A stretch of 64,000 nucleotides of DNA. Origin: Pseudomonas sp. GTDB lineage: Bacteria > Pseudomonadota > Gammaproteobacteria > Pseudomonadales > Pseudomonadaceae. Numbering within the stretch: the stretch's first letter is position 1; each line of letters starts with the position of its first letter. The stretch covers positions 1-64,000 of the forward strand of contig NZ_JAQGNX010000086.1 of NCBI RefSeq assembly GCF_028293835.1, read 5' to 3'. Of the stretch, positions 28,236-37,139 are shown piece by piece. The notes below the pieces were generated by a model that did no database searches, had not been told where the DNA came from, and saw nothing but the letters and a program-made list of their open reading frames with translations. A program made the translations under genes and the position numbers.

Positions 28236-28358
28236 AGGAGCAGGCTTGCTCGCAATCAACTGCACAGCAGTGGAAACCCGTCGATTCCGTTTCTTTCTGT
28301 CAGATGGGTTCTGCATTTGGGACCGCTTCGCGGTCCATTGCGAGCAAGCCCGCGCCGA
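28236..28358. repeat. Second type of intergenic inverted repeat (GCTTGCTCGC)
   Basis: GGAGCAGGCTTGCTCGCAAT near 28236 and its inverted partner ATTGCGAGCAAGCCCGC near 28340 flank about 85 bp with a small GACCGCTTCGCGGTC hairpin. This is a different family from the CTGTAGGAGCC repeats and is also typical of pseudomonad intergenic DNA. Confidence 0.7.
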
Positions 28359-28417
28359 CATTTTGGTTTTTTAGCCGTCAATGACGTCAGGCGTTGTTTA
28401 ACCGGCAATGAAGCGCA

Positions 28418-29098
28418 TCAAACCTTTTCCGCACCAGCGGTCTGTGCCAACAATTCCAAAACGTTTTTCGAGGCATTTTCCACATGGCGCAACGCTGCGG
28501 CACACGCGCCCGGTTCATCGCGCAGTTGAATCTGCCGAACGATTTCCTTCAACTCAGCGAGCGTATGCACCATGCGCCCTTCGCGGCCAAGAGACAGCGC
28601 ACGCAACAGACTCACGCGGTTGTTCAACTGTTCCAACATGCCGCCAACGATGGCGCTCTGCTCGATATCCAGCAGCACGTGGTAGAAGCGCTGCTTGATA
28701 TCCAGCAAGGCCGTACCGTCACGCTGAGCGGTATGTGACTGCTGAACGAACTCGTCGAAGACTGCCGCCAGCTCCGTGACGTCTTCATCACTGGCATAGC
28801 GAACGAAATTGCGCACCGCCAGGACCTCCAGGGAACCGCGCACGTCGTAAATCTGAATCGCATCCTTGGCATCTACCGACGCCACATAAGCGCCGCGATG
28901 CGGGACTTGCTCCACCAGACCCTCCGCTTCCAACTGGCGCAAGGCCTCGCGCAACGACGTGCGGCTGACATCCAGCGCGGTATAAAGCTGCTGCTCTACA
29001 AGGCGTTCGCCTGGCTTGAAGCGACCGGAGATAATTTCATTGCGCAAGGCATCCTGCACCTGATGGCGTAATGAAGAGGCCTGGCGTTGAACTTTCAT
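28418..29098 (-). CDS. GntR family transcriptional regulator, FCD domain
   Basis: 226 residues. N-terminal winged helix-turn-helix with GERLVEQQLYTALDVSRTSL and the following LREALRQLEAEGLVEQVPHRG, then an all-helical FCD ligand domain with conserved Asp/His positions (DEFVQQSHTAQRD). Start 29098 (MKVQRQA). The FCD group binds metal plus a small carboxylate. A TTGTATGAC site lies about 40 bp upstream of its start, as at two other promoters in the catabolic set, so it is the likely local repressor and autoregulator. Confidence 0.88.
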   Translation of the reverse strand: MKVQRQASSLRHQVQDALRNEIISGRFKPGERLVEQQLYTALDVSRTSLREALRQLEAEGLVEQVPHRGAYVASVDAKDAIQIYDVRGSLEVLAVRNFVRYASDEDVTELAAVFDEFVQQSHTAQRDGTALLDIKQRFYHVLLDIEQSAIVGGMLEQLNNRVSLLRALSLGREGRMVHTLAELKEIVRQIQLRDEPGACAAALRHVENASKNVLELLAQTAGAEKV

Positions 29099-29453
29099 CG
29101 TACTTTCCCGAAACGTATGTGATGCCGCAATGGGTATGATTGTATGACGCACGACGGCAAAAAGACTACGGAAGAACTCGTTTCAGTTCGTCAAATATCC
29201 CAGCCGATACTTCCTACAGCACTCCCAGAGACGTCTGAGCGAGGAAACCTGTACGGTAATCGGTGTCGCTAAAACCTGGGTCGCTCGTTACCTGGCCGGG
29301 TCGATTCGCAGGGCAAACACCAATGGATTCTGGAGAAGCAGAGTCATGAGCAGCATAAGCCGCCCCCATACCGAGAAGCGTCACAGCACCAGATCCAGAC
29401 ACGGAAGCAGCCCCAACCACAGCATTTTGACCGCCAATTGCGGAGTTGATAAG
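29099..29453. other. Intergenic region, no convincing gene
   Basis: Apart from candidate operator 3 I see no gene. An 85-codon minus-strand frame at 29214-29471 is Ala/Gly/Ser-rich, lacks a ribosome-binding site and overlaps the next gene's start; I do not call it. Confidence 0.5.
29140..29150. promoter_or_regulatory. Candidate GntR operator 3 (GTATGAC)
   Basis: TTGTATGACGC upstream of the GntR gene, preceded at 29134 by a partial GTATGAT. The TGTATGAC core is shared with sites 1 and 2. Confidence 0.5.
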
Positions 29454-29750
29454 TTGAAAAATCGAACCCATTCATACGGAACGGCGCTACCCGATATCAG
29501 GGAACGCTTGATGCGTATTGAAACAAAAATCGAGGGCATGGAAAGCAACATATCTACCAAAACCGATCTGGCAGAACTCAAGTTGTCCACCAAAACTGAT
29601 CTGACAGAACTCAGGATGTCCACCAAAACTGATCTGGCAGAACTCAAGGTTTCGATCACCGAAGGCTTCAACAGCCAGACCAAATGGTTCATTGGTACAG
29701 CGATGGTTTTAGCGAGCGTCGCTTTCGCTGCGGCTCGCCTGATTCAATAA
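29454..29750 (+). CDS. Small coiled-coil protein with C-terminal membrane anchor
   Basis: 98 residues from a TTG start with GGAG 8 bases upstream; an ATG frame from 29346 exists but its first 36 residues are low-complexity. PDIRERLMRIETKIEGME begins a helix that continues through three 11-residue repeats (consensus STKTDLAELKL), a hendecad coiled coil. WFIGTAMVLASVAFAAARLI at the end is a membrane helix. The architecture resembles phage or hemolysin-accessory XhlA-like and DUF1640-like proteins. Function unknown. Confidence 0.6.
   Translation: MKNRTHSYGTALPDIRERLMRIETKIEGMESNISTKTDLAELKLSTKTDLTELRMSTKTDLAELKVSITEGFNSQTKWFIGTAMVLASVAFAAARLIQ
29553..29651 (+). repeat. Three tandem 33-bp repeats inside a coding sequence
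   Basis: Units at 29553-29585, 29586-29618 and 29619-29651 encode the 11-residue pattern S-T-K-T-D-L-x-E-L-x-x. Copies differ at only a few bases, suggesting recent slippage or conversion. Confidence 0.85.
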
Positions 29751-29921
29751 GCGTAGCCCGTTACATCAGTTCACAACGCCCGAATAACAATGTCCGTCAT
29801 TACCCAGGCAGTTGGAGCCGAGGCGATCTTTCCCTTTTCACATTTGTGCTGCCTCCTTAGAGGTGTAACCTACGCCCGGTTGCCGTTTGGCTCGACGTTA
29901 ATGTGCATAAGGGAAAATAAG

Positions 29922-30215
29922 ATGGACGCATTAGACTTGAATGAAGCCGCACTGGCGAAATACATCACCACTAACCCTGGCCTGCTAGACGAGATTAAAG
30001 ACCTCAGCCCAGAGGAGCAGAAACAGCAGATTCAATGGGCTTTTGAAGACGAAGCAGAAGACCAGGGCATCGAGCCCTGGGAGCTGACATTGCAGTTTGT
30101 CGCGGAGTCGCCTGAACAATTGAAAGCCATGCGTCTAGAAACCCACACCTCGGCTGCCGAAGCGTTGGGAATGGATTGGGACGAATACCGTGAATTGAAC
30201 GACATTCAAGACTGA
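29922..30215 (+). CDS. Small acidic protein, DUF6388-like
   Basis: 97 residues, very acidic, helical: LSPEEQKQQIQWAFEDEAED and ETHTSAAEALGMDWDEYREL. ATG 29922 has AAGGGA upstream; an earlier in-frame Met at 29790 adds a Cys-rich stretch without support. Matches my memory of DUF6388 proteins in pseudomonads. No function known. Confidence 0.65.
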   Translation: MDALDLNEAALAKYITTNPGLLDEIKDLSPEEQKQQIQWAFEDEAEDQGIEPWELTLQFVAESPEQLKAMRLETHTSAAEALGMDWDEYRELNDIQD

Positions 30216-30330
30216 GTGATTGCTCGGCCGTTGATTGTGTTCAAACCCTGACTCATCAGTCAGTCATAGCGCTTTACCTCGACGTCGCGGGTAGTTAACG
30301 TTTGCCGACATAAACACAAGGAATCGCGTG

Positions 30331-31026
30331 ATGAGTGAGTTGATTTCGTACAGTCTGGAAGACGGTATCGCTACCCTGACCTTGGGTAACGGCAAGGTCA
30401 ATGCTATCTCCCCGGATGTGATTACGGCGTTTAACGCTGCGCTGGACCAGGCTGAGCAAGACAAGGCCGTAGTGATCATAACCGGCCAGCCGGGAATTTT
30501 ATCCGGCGGCTATGACCTCAAAGTGATGATGACCGGCCCCGTCAATGCGATCAATCTAGTGACGGCTGGTTCAACGTTAACGCGACGCTTGTTGTCCCAT
30601 CCATTTCCAGTGGTCATCGCTTGCCCCGGGCATGCGGTGGCCAAAGGCGCGTTCCTGTTGCTGTCCGTGGATTACCGCATCGGTGTGGACGGTCCGTTCA
30701 GCATTGGTTTGAATGAAGTACAAATTGGCATGACCATGCACCACGCCGGGATCGAACTGGCCCGTGACCGTTTAAGCAAGGCGGCCTTTCACCGGTCAGT
30801 GATCAACGGTGAAATGTTCAGCCCCGCAGGCGCCGTGGAAGCGGGCTTCCTCGACAAAGTGGTAAGCGCCGAGGACCTGCCAGGCACCGCCCATGCTGCG
30901 GCCGTGCAGTTGAAAAAGATCAATATGATCGCCCACAGAAACACCAAGCTGAAAGTGCGTAAAGGGCTGCTGGACCTCCTCGACGAGGCCATCGCGCTTG
31001 ATCAACAACAGTCTGTGGTCGTGTAG
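30331..31026 (+). CDS. Enoyl-CoA hydratase/isomerase (crotonase) family protein
   Basis: 231 residues, slightly short for the family. The oxyanion-hole segments are GILSGGYDLKVM and CPGHAVAKGAFLLLSVDYRIG. The usual catalytic Glu pair of hydratases is not obvious: the region reads LNEVQIGMTMHHAGIELARDR. It may therefore be an isomerase, a thioesterase-like member or another crotonase activity. AAGGA lies 8 bases before ATG 30331. A rho-independent terminator follows at once, so it is monocistronic. Confidence 0.85.
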   Translation: MSELISYSLEDGIATLTLGNGKVNAISPDVITAFNAALDQAEQDKAVVIITGQPGILSGGYDLKVMMTGPVNAINLVTAGSTLTRRLLSHPFPVVIACPGHAVAKGAFLLLSVDYRIGVDGPFSIGLNEVQIGMTMHHAGIELARDRLSKAAFHRSVINGEMFSPAGAVEAGFLDKVVSAEDLPGTAHAAAVQLKKINMIAHRNTKLKVRKGLLDLLDEAIALDQQQSVVV

Positions 31027-31042
31027 ATTTCTCGTTTAAATC

Positions 31043-31066
31043 AGCCCGGCGCCTGCCGGGCTTTTA
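31043..31066 (+). terminator. Rho-independent terminator
   Basis: Perfect 8-bp stem AGCCCGGC / GCCGGGCT, four-base loop, followed by TTTTA. Ends the enoyl-CoA hydratase-like gene. Confidence 0.85.
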
Positions 31067-31179
31067 TTGCCTGTGAACTCGCTCTACTTTGCTGACTCTG
31101 AACCTTCGGAGCACGGTAAGCTAAGCGCTTCGTGCAATCCCGGTACAGCGTGCCATCAACAAGAAGAAGCGATACCACT

Positions 31180-32151
31180 ATGGGCCGAGTCGTTGCTGCA
31201 GCCGTTTATAGCGCCGGAAAAAAAGTGACCGACATATCCCTCGACGAAGGTGCCGAGTGGGCGGCAAAGCCGGGACATTTCGTCTGGATCGGTTTGGAGC
31301 AGCCAGACGCTCAGGAACTGGCTACTTTGCAGCGACAGTTTCATTTGCATGAACTGGCCATCGAAGACGCCCTCGAAAAACACAGCCGACCCAAGCTCGA
31401 AACCTTCGGCGATGCGCTGTTTATCGTCACCTATTCGCCCATTCGCGAAAACGGCAAGCTTGAGTTCATCGAGACGCATATTTTCGCCGGCAACGGCTAT
31501 GTGATCACGTCGCGCAATGGCCATTCGAAATCCTACCGCGCGGTGCGTCAGCGCTGCGAGGCACGGCCATTGTTGCTGGAGCACGGGGAAGATTTCGTGC
31601 TGTACGCGCTCTTGGATTTTGTCGCCGAGTGCTATCAACCTGTGACCGAAGCGATTCATGCGGAGCTGGATGAATTGGAAGGCGGCGTATTGGGCGGTGT
31701 ATTGAATGAAGCCGATATCCTCAGTATTCATAGCCTGCGACGGGATGTGTTGCGCTTGCGCCGCTACGTGGCGCCCATGGTCGAGATTGGTGAAGAACTG
31801 CAGAAACTGAATTTTCCATTCATCGACAAAAACATGCGCCCCTATTTTCGCGACGTGGCAATCCACGTGACCCGGCAAATGGAAGACCTGGCCAACCTGC
31901 GTGACCTGGCCAGCCAAACCATCGAAATCGGGCAATTGCTGGAATCGTCGCGGCAAAGCATCGTGCAACGCAAATTCGCGGCCTGGGCAGCCATACTGGC
32001 GTTTCCGACGGCCATCGCTGGCATTTACGGGATGAACTTCCAAAACATGCCAGAACTGAGCTGGCATTACGGTTACTACACGGTACTCGGGGCTATTGTT
32101 GCGGGCTGCACGGCGTTATATGTCAGCTTCAAACGGTCGGGCTGGTTGTAG
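31180..32151 (+). CDS. CorA/ZntB-type divalent metal transporter
   Basis: 323 residues. A large N-terminal cytoplasmic domain with a long helix is followed by two C-terminal membrane helices; YGMNFQNMP between them is the diagnostic GMN selectivity loop. ATG 31180 (MGRVVAAA) has AAGAAG upstream; the frame opens earlier at 31132 without support. Pentameric inner-membrane channel or transporter for Mg2+, Co2+ or Zn2+; which ion cannot be decided. Single-gene unit. Confidence 0.9.
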   Translation: MGRVVAAAVYSAGKKVTDISLDEGAEWAAKPGHFVWIGLEQPDAQELATLQRQFHLHELAIEDALEKHSRPKLETFGDALFIVTYSPIRENGKLEFIETHIFAGNGYVITSRNGHSKSYRAVRQRCEARPLLLEHGEDFVLYALLDFVAECYQPVTEAIHAELDELEGGVLGGVLNEADILSIHSLRRDVLRLRRYVAPMVEIGEELQKLNFPFIDKNMRPYFRDVAIHVTRQMEDLANLRDLASQTIEIGQLLESSRQSIVQRKFAAWAAILAFPTAIAGIYGMNFQNMPELSWHYGYYTVLGAIVAGCTALYVSFKRSGWL

Positions 32152-32267
32152 CACGCGGTCCCACTGCATTTCCGTATAGGAGGTTCCGCCACGTCTCCGA
32201 CGCCGCGCTGTCGCGCAGCAAACACAAAACCTATAGATCATCTTTTACGTCAATAAGTTATGCGTTC

Positions 32268-32315
32268 AACGTGTTGGCGATATCGCCTGCCTCGCCAACA
32301 AGTTGGCTGCTACAA
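32268..32315. repeat. Degenerate partial copy of the dispersed inverted repeat
   Basis: CAACGTGTTGGCGATA and CTCGCCAACAAGTTGGCTGC remain; the outer CTGTAGGAGC end on the left is lost. Lies between the CorA-type gene and the amidotransferase gene, convergent 3' ends. Confidence 0.7.
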
Positions 32316-32325
32316 AGTGCGTTCG

Positions 32326-33054
32326 TCAGACAACTGCACCTTCTGGTGTGTGTGCCACAAACCGCATCATCCATTCAGCCACGGTCAAGCCCTGATGATC
32401 GAGTTCCAGGCTGGCGATGCCTTTGCTGTAAATAATCTCACCCAAGGCTTGCTGGCGGATATCCAGCAAAACACGGGAGTAGTCATGGATAAATTCCGGA
32501 TGGCCCTGGAAGCACAACACCTGATGGTTGATGTGGTACGCAGCAAACGGGCAAAACTCACTGGAGGCGATCACCGTGGCGTTGTCCGGAAGCACTGTCA
32601 CCTGGTCCTGATGGCTTATCAACAAGGTAAGGTCATCGATGGCCGGACTCATCCACGGGGTGGCCGGTGCCAATGTATAACGATGGGTACCGACTCCCCA
32701 GCCTTGTGTCGCTCGCTCGGTTTTACCGCCCAAAAGCAGCGCCAGTAATTGATGGCCGAAACAGATCCCCAGCAGTTTGTCGCCGCGCTCAAAACGCTGT
32801 AACAGGAAGGTCTTCAGGGTTTGGATCCATGGATCGTTGCCAAACGAATCGGCCTTGCTGCCAGTTACCAGATAAGCGTCGAACTGCTCGCCATCGGCCG
32901 GGTAAACCCCGTGCATGACGTTGTAAATGGTGAACTGCGCAGCAATCGGTTGACGGGAAAACAACCGCTCGAACATCTGCCCATATCCCTGAAATTGATC
33001 GACCAGTTCTGGACGCAGGACGTCGGTTTCCAAAATGCAGATGCGTAACGACAT
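32326..33054 (-). CDS. Class I glutamine amidotransferase-like protein
   Basis: 242 residues. GATase triad: Cys in LLGICFGHQLLALLLGG, His in CFQGHPEF and a downstream Glu. Stand-alone GATase-1 domains of this type resemble GuaA-N or gamma-glutamyl-polyamine hydrolase-like proteins. Start 33054 (MSLRICILE) chosen because family alignments begin there; ribosome-binding site weak. Monocistronic; partner synthetase not evident. Confidence 0.85.
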   Translation of the reverse strand: MSLRICILETDVLRPELVDQFQGYGQMFERLFSRQPIAAQFTIYNVMHGVYPADGEQFDAYLVTGSKADSFGNDPWIQTLKTFLLQRFERGDKLLGICFGHQLLALLLGGKTERATQGWGVGTHRYTLAPATPWMSPAIDDLTLLISHQDQVTVLPDNATVIASSEFCPFAAYHINHQVLCFQGHPEFIHDYSRVLLDIRQQALGEIIYSKGIASLELDHQGLTVAEWMMRFVAHTPEGAVV

Positions 33055-33524
33055 AAAAATACCCGAACGGTGAAGGCCAAATGTGTGCTCAAGCCTGCCT
33101 TGGATGACTGCTCCAGGGCAAGACCCTATCGCTATCGACTCAGTACTATTGCTTAAACGCTTCATTCTCGTCTTTGGTAAGTTGCCCGGGTCACTCGGAC
33201 GAACGGTAGCCAACTAACAACCTGCACCGAGAAGCGGCTGAACGTGTCTAGCAAGGGCGATTATTAGAGGATGGCAATGAGCCTCATAGCTTTTCAGAAA
33301 AGAAAACCCCTAAATCAGGCGAATTGGATCTAAGCCAAGTGTGACGCGGGCTCTAAGGTTAACTCTATAACAGGCAAACGCTAAAAAAAGAAAAGTGCGT
33401 TTGAGTCGCCGGGATTTCGGCACACCTGTTCTGCAATGCCCCCTTTGCCAGCTGCCCGGTTAACGACGTGCTCAATAATCGGCGAGCTTCGGTCGCTCAG
33501 GAATAACAACAAAAGGCATCAGCC
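33055..33524. other. Intergenic region without recognised gene
   Basis: 470 bp between the amidotransferase start and a 31-codon ORF. I see no long frame with a ribosome-binding site, no hairpin-T-run and no copy of either repeat family. It presumably holds the two promoters. Confidence 0.5.
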
Positions 33525-33620
33525 ATGTTCAAACATTCAAAAATTCGTCAGGCGGGACTTATCGTCGTCGTTACCACTCTGGTGTTGATCTTGCCGAACA
33601 TGACCCGTTTGTTCGGCTAA
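33525..33620 (+). CDS. 31-residue hydrophobic small protein
   Basis: A short ATG frame with AAAAGG 8 bases upstream. A basic start (MFKHSKIRQ) is followed by one hydrophobic helix (AGLIVVVTTLVLILP) and a short NMTRLFG tail, the layout of a single-pass small membrane protein. It stands alone. The pattern is convincing; function unknown. Confidence 0.55.
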   Translation: MFKHSKIRQAGLIVVVTTLVLILPNMTRLFG

Positions 33621-33799
33621 TCGTTCTGCTACGCCATCTTGGGGTTTCGTCCAATCCGGGAATAGCGGGCCTGTACCCATCTTTTAAAAATAAAAGCGGG
33701 CTGACGGTTATCTGCTGGGTCGGGAATGAGGGATGGAACCGGAACGCTTCACACTTCATGCCGAAGCGGCGCGCCTACGCGCACCGCAATCTGCTGTTA

Positions 33800-34606
33800 T
33801 CAACTTTGCTCTTGAACCTGCGTAGCGCGGATCGGCGAGACCGATACCTTGGCGTGCATTTGCTCGCAGCCGCCACCTCGGCGCATGCCACGTACCGGAC
33901 AGGCGTCCAGGTAATCCAGGCCTACGGCCAGCTTCAAGTGACGCTCAGGTCGTGCCAGTTGATTGGTCACATCAAAGCTGTACCAAGCGTCGTCAATCCA
34001 GGCTTCTGCCCATGCGTGGCTGGCCAAGTGCTCGCTGTCTTCGCTGTATAAATACCCCGACACATAACGGGCCGGCACACCCAGGCTGCGGGCACAGGCG
34101 AGAAACGCGTGGGTATGGTCCTGGCAAACCCCTGCCTTACCGGCGAAAGCCTGGGCCGCGCTGGTATCGACTTCGGTGGACCCCGGCGTATAGGTCATGT
34201 ACTGATTCAGGCCATGCATTAGGTCAATCAGCGCGGTCCGGTCTTTGCGCTTCTGGCACTGCAGGGACGCGAACGCGCGAATCGCTTCGTCAGGTTCGGT
34301 CAAACGGGTAAAGCGCAAGAATGGCAACGCAGACTGGCTTTCGTGCTCGGACTCGGTTTTTTCATCAATTTCGACCTGACCACGAGCGCCAATGATGATC
34401 GCCTCATGGGGTTCGTCGAGGGTCAGCACGTGAAGAATATTGCCGAATGGATCAATTTGCGCGCGCACCGGACGCGGCAACGTCAGTTGCCAACTGAGCA
34501 CGTGCTGGCGTTCGCTGTCGTGGGGCGTCAGTCGCAGGTACTGGATACTGGCACGCACCTGATCCTCATAGTGATAGGTGGTTTCGTGGCTAATTGAGAG
34601 TCTCAT
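33800..34606 (-). CDS. Transglutaminase-like protein (bacterial N-terminal type)
   Basis: 268 residues. An N-terminal bacterial transglutaminase domain (RLSISHETTYHYEDQV) is followed by the papain-like core: Cys in AGKAGVCQDHTHAFLACARS, His in LASHAWAEAWIDDAWYSFD and the following Asp. Overlaps the alpha-E gene by 4 bp. In many proteobacteria the three genes here form one operon, thought to act on a peptide-like product, function unproven. Confidence 0.9.
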   Translation of the reverse strand: MRLSISHETTYHYEDQVRASIQYLRLTPHDSERQHVLSWQLTLPRPVRAQIDPFGNILHVLTLDEPHEAIIIGARGQVEIDEKTESEHESQSALPFLRFTRLTEPDEAIRAFASLQCQKRKDRTALIDLMHGLNQYMTYTPGSTEVDTSAAQAFAGKAGVCQDHTHAFLACARSLGVPARYVSGYLYSEDSEHLASHAWAEAWIDDAWYSFDVTNQLARPERHLKLAVGLDYLDACPVRGMRRGGGCEQMHAKVSVSPIRATQVQEQS

Positions 34607-35565
34607 GCAGCCTCCAGGTACGAAGTGTGGATAGCGTCACCCAATTGGGCTACTAACGGAATGAATTCGTTCAACCACTCATGCAAGCCTTCACCGAGGA
34701 TTTCGTCGATGCCGGTATAACGCAGGCGCGCATCCAGTTGAGCGGCCAGGCGTTGTGCTGGACGACCATTGGACCCGGGCAGACTAGCGAGGGCGTCATC
34801 GATCTCTTCCAGACACGCGCGTAACGAGCGTGGAATGTCGGCACGCAACAGCAATAATTCGGCAACGTGGCGCGCACCGGGCGCGTCCCGATACAACTCG
34901 GTATACGCTTCAAACGACGACAGAGCGCGCAACAACGCACTCCATTGGTAATAACCGCGAGCCGAAGTGTCTTCAACTACCACTGAGGTGTCTTTACCGC
35001 GCAATTCGAGCATCTCGTAGCGTGCGTCCAGCAGGCGCAAGGTGTTGTCGGCACGCTCGATGAATGTCCCCAAGCGGATAAAACGGAACGCGTCGTGACG
35101 CATGATCGTCCCGTAGGTTGCACCGCGAAACAGGTGCGAACGCTCTTTGACCCACTCGCAAAAACGGCTCATGCCGTAACGGCTCAAGCCTTGTTCGGCG
35201 ATGCCGCGAATTTCCAGCCAAGTGGAGTTAATGTTTTCCCACATGTCTGCGGTGATCCGCCCACGTACCGCATGGGCACTGGCCCGCGCAGCGCCCAGGC
35301 AGCTGTAAATGCTCGCAGGATTGCTCGCGTCCAACGCAAAGAAATGCAGCAAACGCTCGGCGTGCAACTCGCCATGGCGTTCGACGTAATCGTCCAGCGT
35401 CCCGGTAATCAACAGCGGCATAGCCAATTCGTGCAGGCCGTCGCCATGCCCGTCCTGGGGCATCAGCGACAGCGAATAACTGACGTCGAGCATCCGAGCG
35501 AGGTTTTCTGCTCGCTCCAGATAACGCGACATCCAATACAAATCCGAGGCAGTTCTACTTAGCAT
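34603..35565 (-). CDS. Alpha-E domain-containing protein
   Basis: 320 residues, almost wholly helical. The diagnostic start MLSRTASDLYWMSRYLERAE and conserved WENINSTWLEIRG are present. Co-occurs with circularly permuted ATP-grasp and transglutaminase genes; biochemical activity unknown. Spacing to the upstream gene is 12 bp. Confidence 0.92.
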   Translation of the reverse strand: MLSRTASDLYWMSRYLERAENLARMLDVSYSLSLMPQDGHGDGLHELAMPLLITGTLDDYVERHGELHAERLLHFFALDASNPASIYSCLGAARASAHAVRGRITADMWENINSTWLEIRGIAEQGLSRYGMSRFCEWVKERSHLFRGATYGTIMRHDAFRFIRLGTFIERADNTLRLLDARYEMLELRGKDTSVVVEDTSARGYYQWSALLRALSSFEAYTELYRDAPGARHVAELLLLRADIPRSLRACLEEIDDALASLPGSNGRPAQRLAAQLDARLRYTGIDEILGEGLHEWLNEFIPLVAQLGDAIHTSYLEAA

Positions 35566-35577
35566 TGGCAGGCTTCC

Positions 35578-36987
35578 TTAATCCTCAACCACCCAAGTGT
35601 CCTTGGTTCCACCGCCCTGGGACGAGTTCACGACGAGGGAGCCTTCACGCAGCGCTACTCGAGTGAGGCCGCCGGGAACAACCCGGGTTTCACGGCCAGA
35701 AAGAACATATGGGCGCAAGTCGATGTGACGCGGGGCGATGCCGTTCTCGACAAATGTCGGACAGGTCGACAGGCATAAAGTGGGTTGTGCGATGTATGCG
35801 TGAGGTTTTGCCTTGAGCCGAGCCCGAAACGACTCGATTTCTGCTGCTGTGGCGGCCGGGCCAACCAACATCCCGTAACCGCCCGATCCCTGGGTTTCCT
35901 TGACCACCAACTCCGGCAAATGCGCCAGCACGTGGGACAACTCTTCCGGTTTGCGGCATTGCCAGGTGGGGACGTTTTGCAGAATAGGCTCCTCGTCCAA
36001 ATAGAAACGAATCATGTCCGTGACGTACGGGTAGATGGATTTGTCATCCGCTACACCGGTGCCGACGGCATTCGCCAACACCACGTTACCGGAGCGATAC
36101 GCCGACAACAGGCCGGGCACACCAAGCATCGAGTCAGGGTTGAATGCCAACGGATCGAGGAACGCATCGTCAAGCCGGCGATAAATCACATCAACAGCCT
36201 TCGGGCCATCGGTGGTGCGCATGAACACGCGATCGTCACGCACGAACAGGTCAGCACCTTCCACCAACTCGACGCCCATTTCCCGAGCGAGAAAGGCATG
36301 TTCGAAAAAGGCACTGTTGAACCGACCCGGCGTCAGTACCACGACGCTCGGATTATCAATCGGGCTGGAACTTTTCAGGGTATCGAGGAGCAAATTCGGG
36401 TAATGATCGATAGGCGCGATACGTTGCGCGGCGAACAATTCCGGGAACAGGCGCATCATCATTTTGCGGTCTTCGAGCATATAGCTCACGCCGCTCGGTG
36501 TACGCAGATTGTCTTCAAGTACGTAATACGTGCCGTCACCATCACGCACCAGGTCGACGCCGGAAACATGTGAATAGATGTCACGGTGAAGGTTCAGGCC
36601 CTGCATTGCCAACTGATACTGCTCATTGGCCAACACCTGTTCGGCGGGAATAATCCCGGCCTTGATGATTCTCTGATCGTGATACAGGTCAGCAAGAAAC
36701 ATGTTCAGTGCCTTGACCCGTTGGATGCAACCGCGTTCGACAATCCGCCATTCGCTGGCTGGAATACTGCGGGGAATGGTATCGAAAGGAATCAGCCGCT
36801 CGGTGCCCTGCTCATCCCCGTACAATGTAAAGGTGATCCCGGCGCGATGAAATAACAGATCGGCTTCACGCCTGCGTTGCGCCAGTAATTCGGGCGGCGT
36901 CTCACCCAACCAACGGGCGAACTCCCGATAATGCGGACGGACCAGGCCGCCTGCATCGTACATCTCATCATAAAAGGTGCGGATCAT
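35578..36987 (-). CDS. Circularly permuted type 2 ATP-grasp protein
   Basis: 469 residues. Typical features: YDEMYDAGGLVRPHYREFA start, DLYHDQRIIKAGIIP, and the nucleotide-binding LVVKETQGSGGYGMLVGP near residues 365-385. ATP-grasp enzymes join a carboxylate to an amine through an acyl phosphate, so with the alpha-E and transglutaminase partners a peptide-ligation/cleavage system is likely. First gene of the trio. Confidence 0.92.
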   Translation of the reverse strand: MIRTFYDEMYDAGGLVRPHYREFARWLGETPPELLAQRRREADLLFHRAGITFTLYGDEQGTERLIPFDTIPRSIPASEWRIVERGCIQRVKALNMFLADLYHDQRIIKAGIIPAEQVLANEQYQLAMQGLNLHRDIYSHVSGVDLVRDGDGTYYVLEDNLRTPSGVSYMLEDRKMMMRLFPELFAAQRIAPIDHYPNLLLDTLKSSSPIDNPSVVVLTPGRFNSAFFEHAFLAREMGVELVEGADLFVRDDRVFMRTTDGPKAVDVIYRRLDDAFLDPLAFNPDSMLGVPGLLSAYRSGNVVLANAVGTGVADDKSIYPYVTDMIRFYLDEEPILQNVPTWQCRKPEELSHVLAHLPELVVKETQGSGGYGMLVGPAATAAEIESFRARLKAKPHAYIAQPTLCLSTCPTFVENGIAPRHIDLRPYVLSGRETRVVPGGLTRVALREGSLVVNSSQGGGTKDTWVVED

Positions 36988-37139
36988 GCCGTACTCCTTG
37001 TCACCACGGACATCAAAGGCCTTCGCAAGGCCCGTGCCATCGGCATAAACGCTTAACTATCAAGCAGTTAAATAAACCCTTCACACCTTCCGCACCATTC
37101 CTGTGCAGTAACCGCCCCATGAAAAACTCCGGCGCTTCA

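Noticed and set aside
29214-29471. 85-residue minus-strand ORF, Ala/Gly/Ser-rich
   Set aside because: No ribosome-binding site, low-complexity composition, and overlap with the better supported coiled-coil gene start on the other strand.
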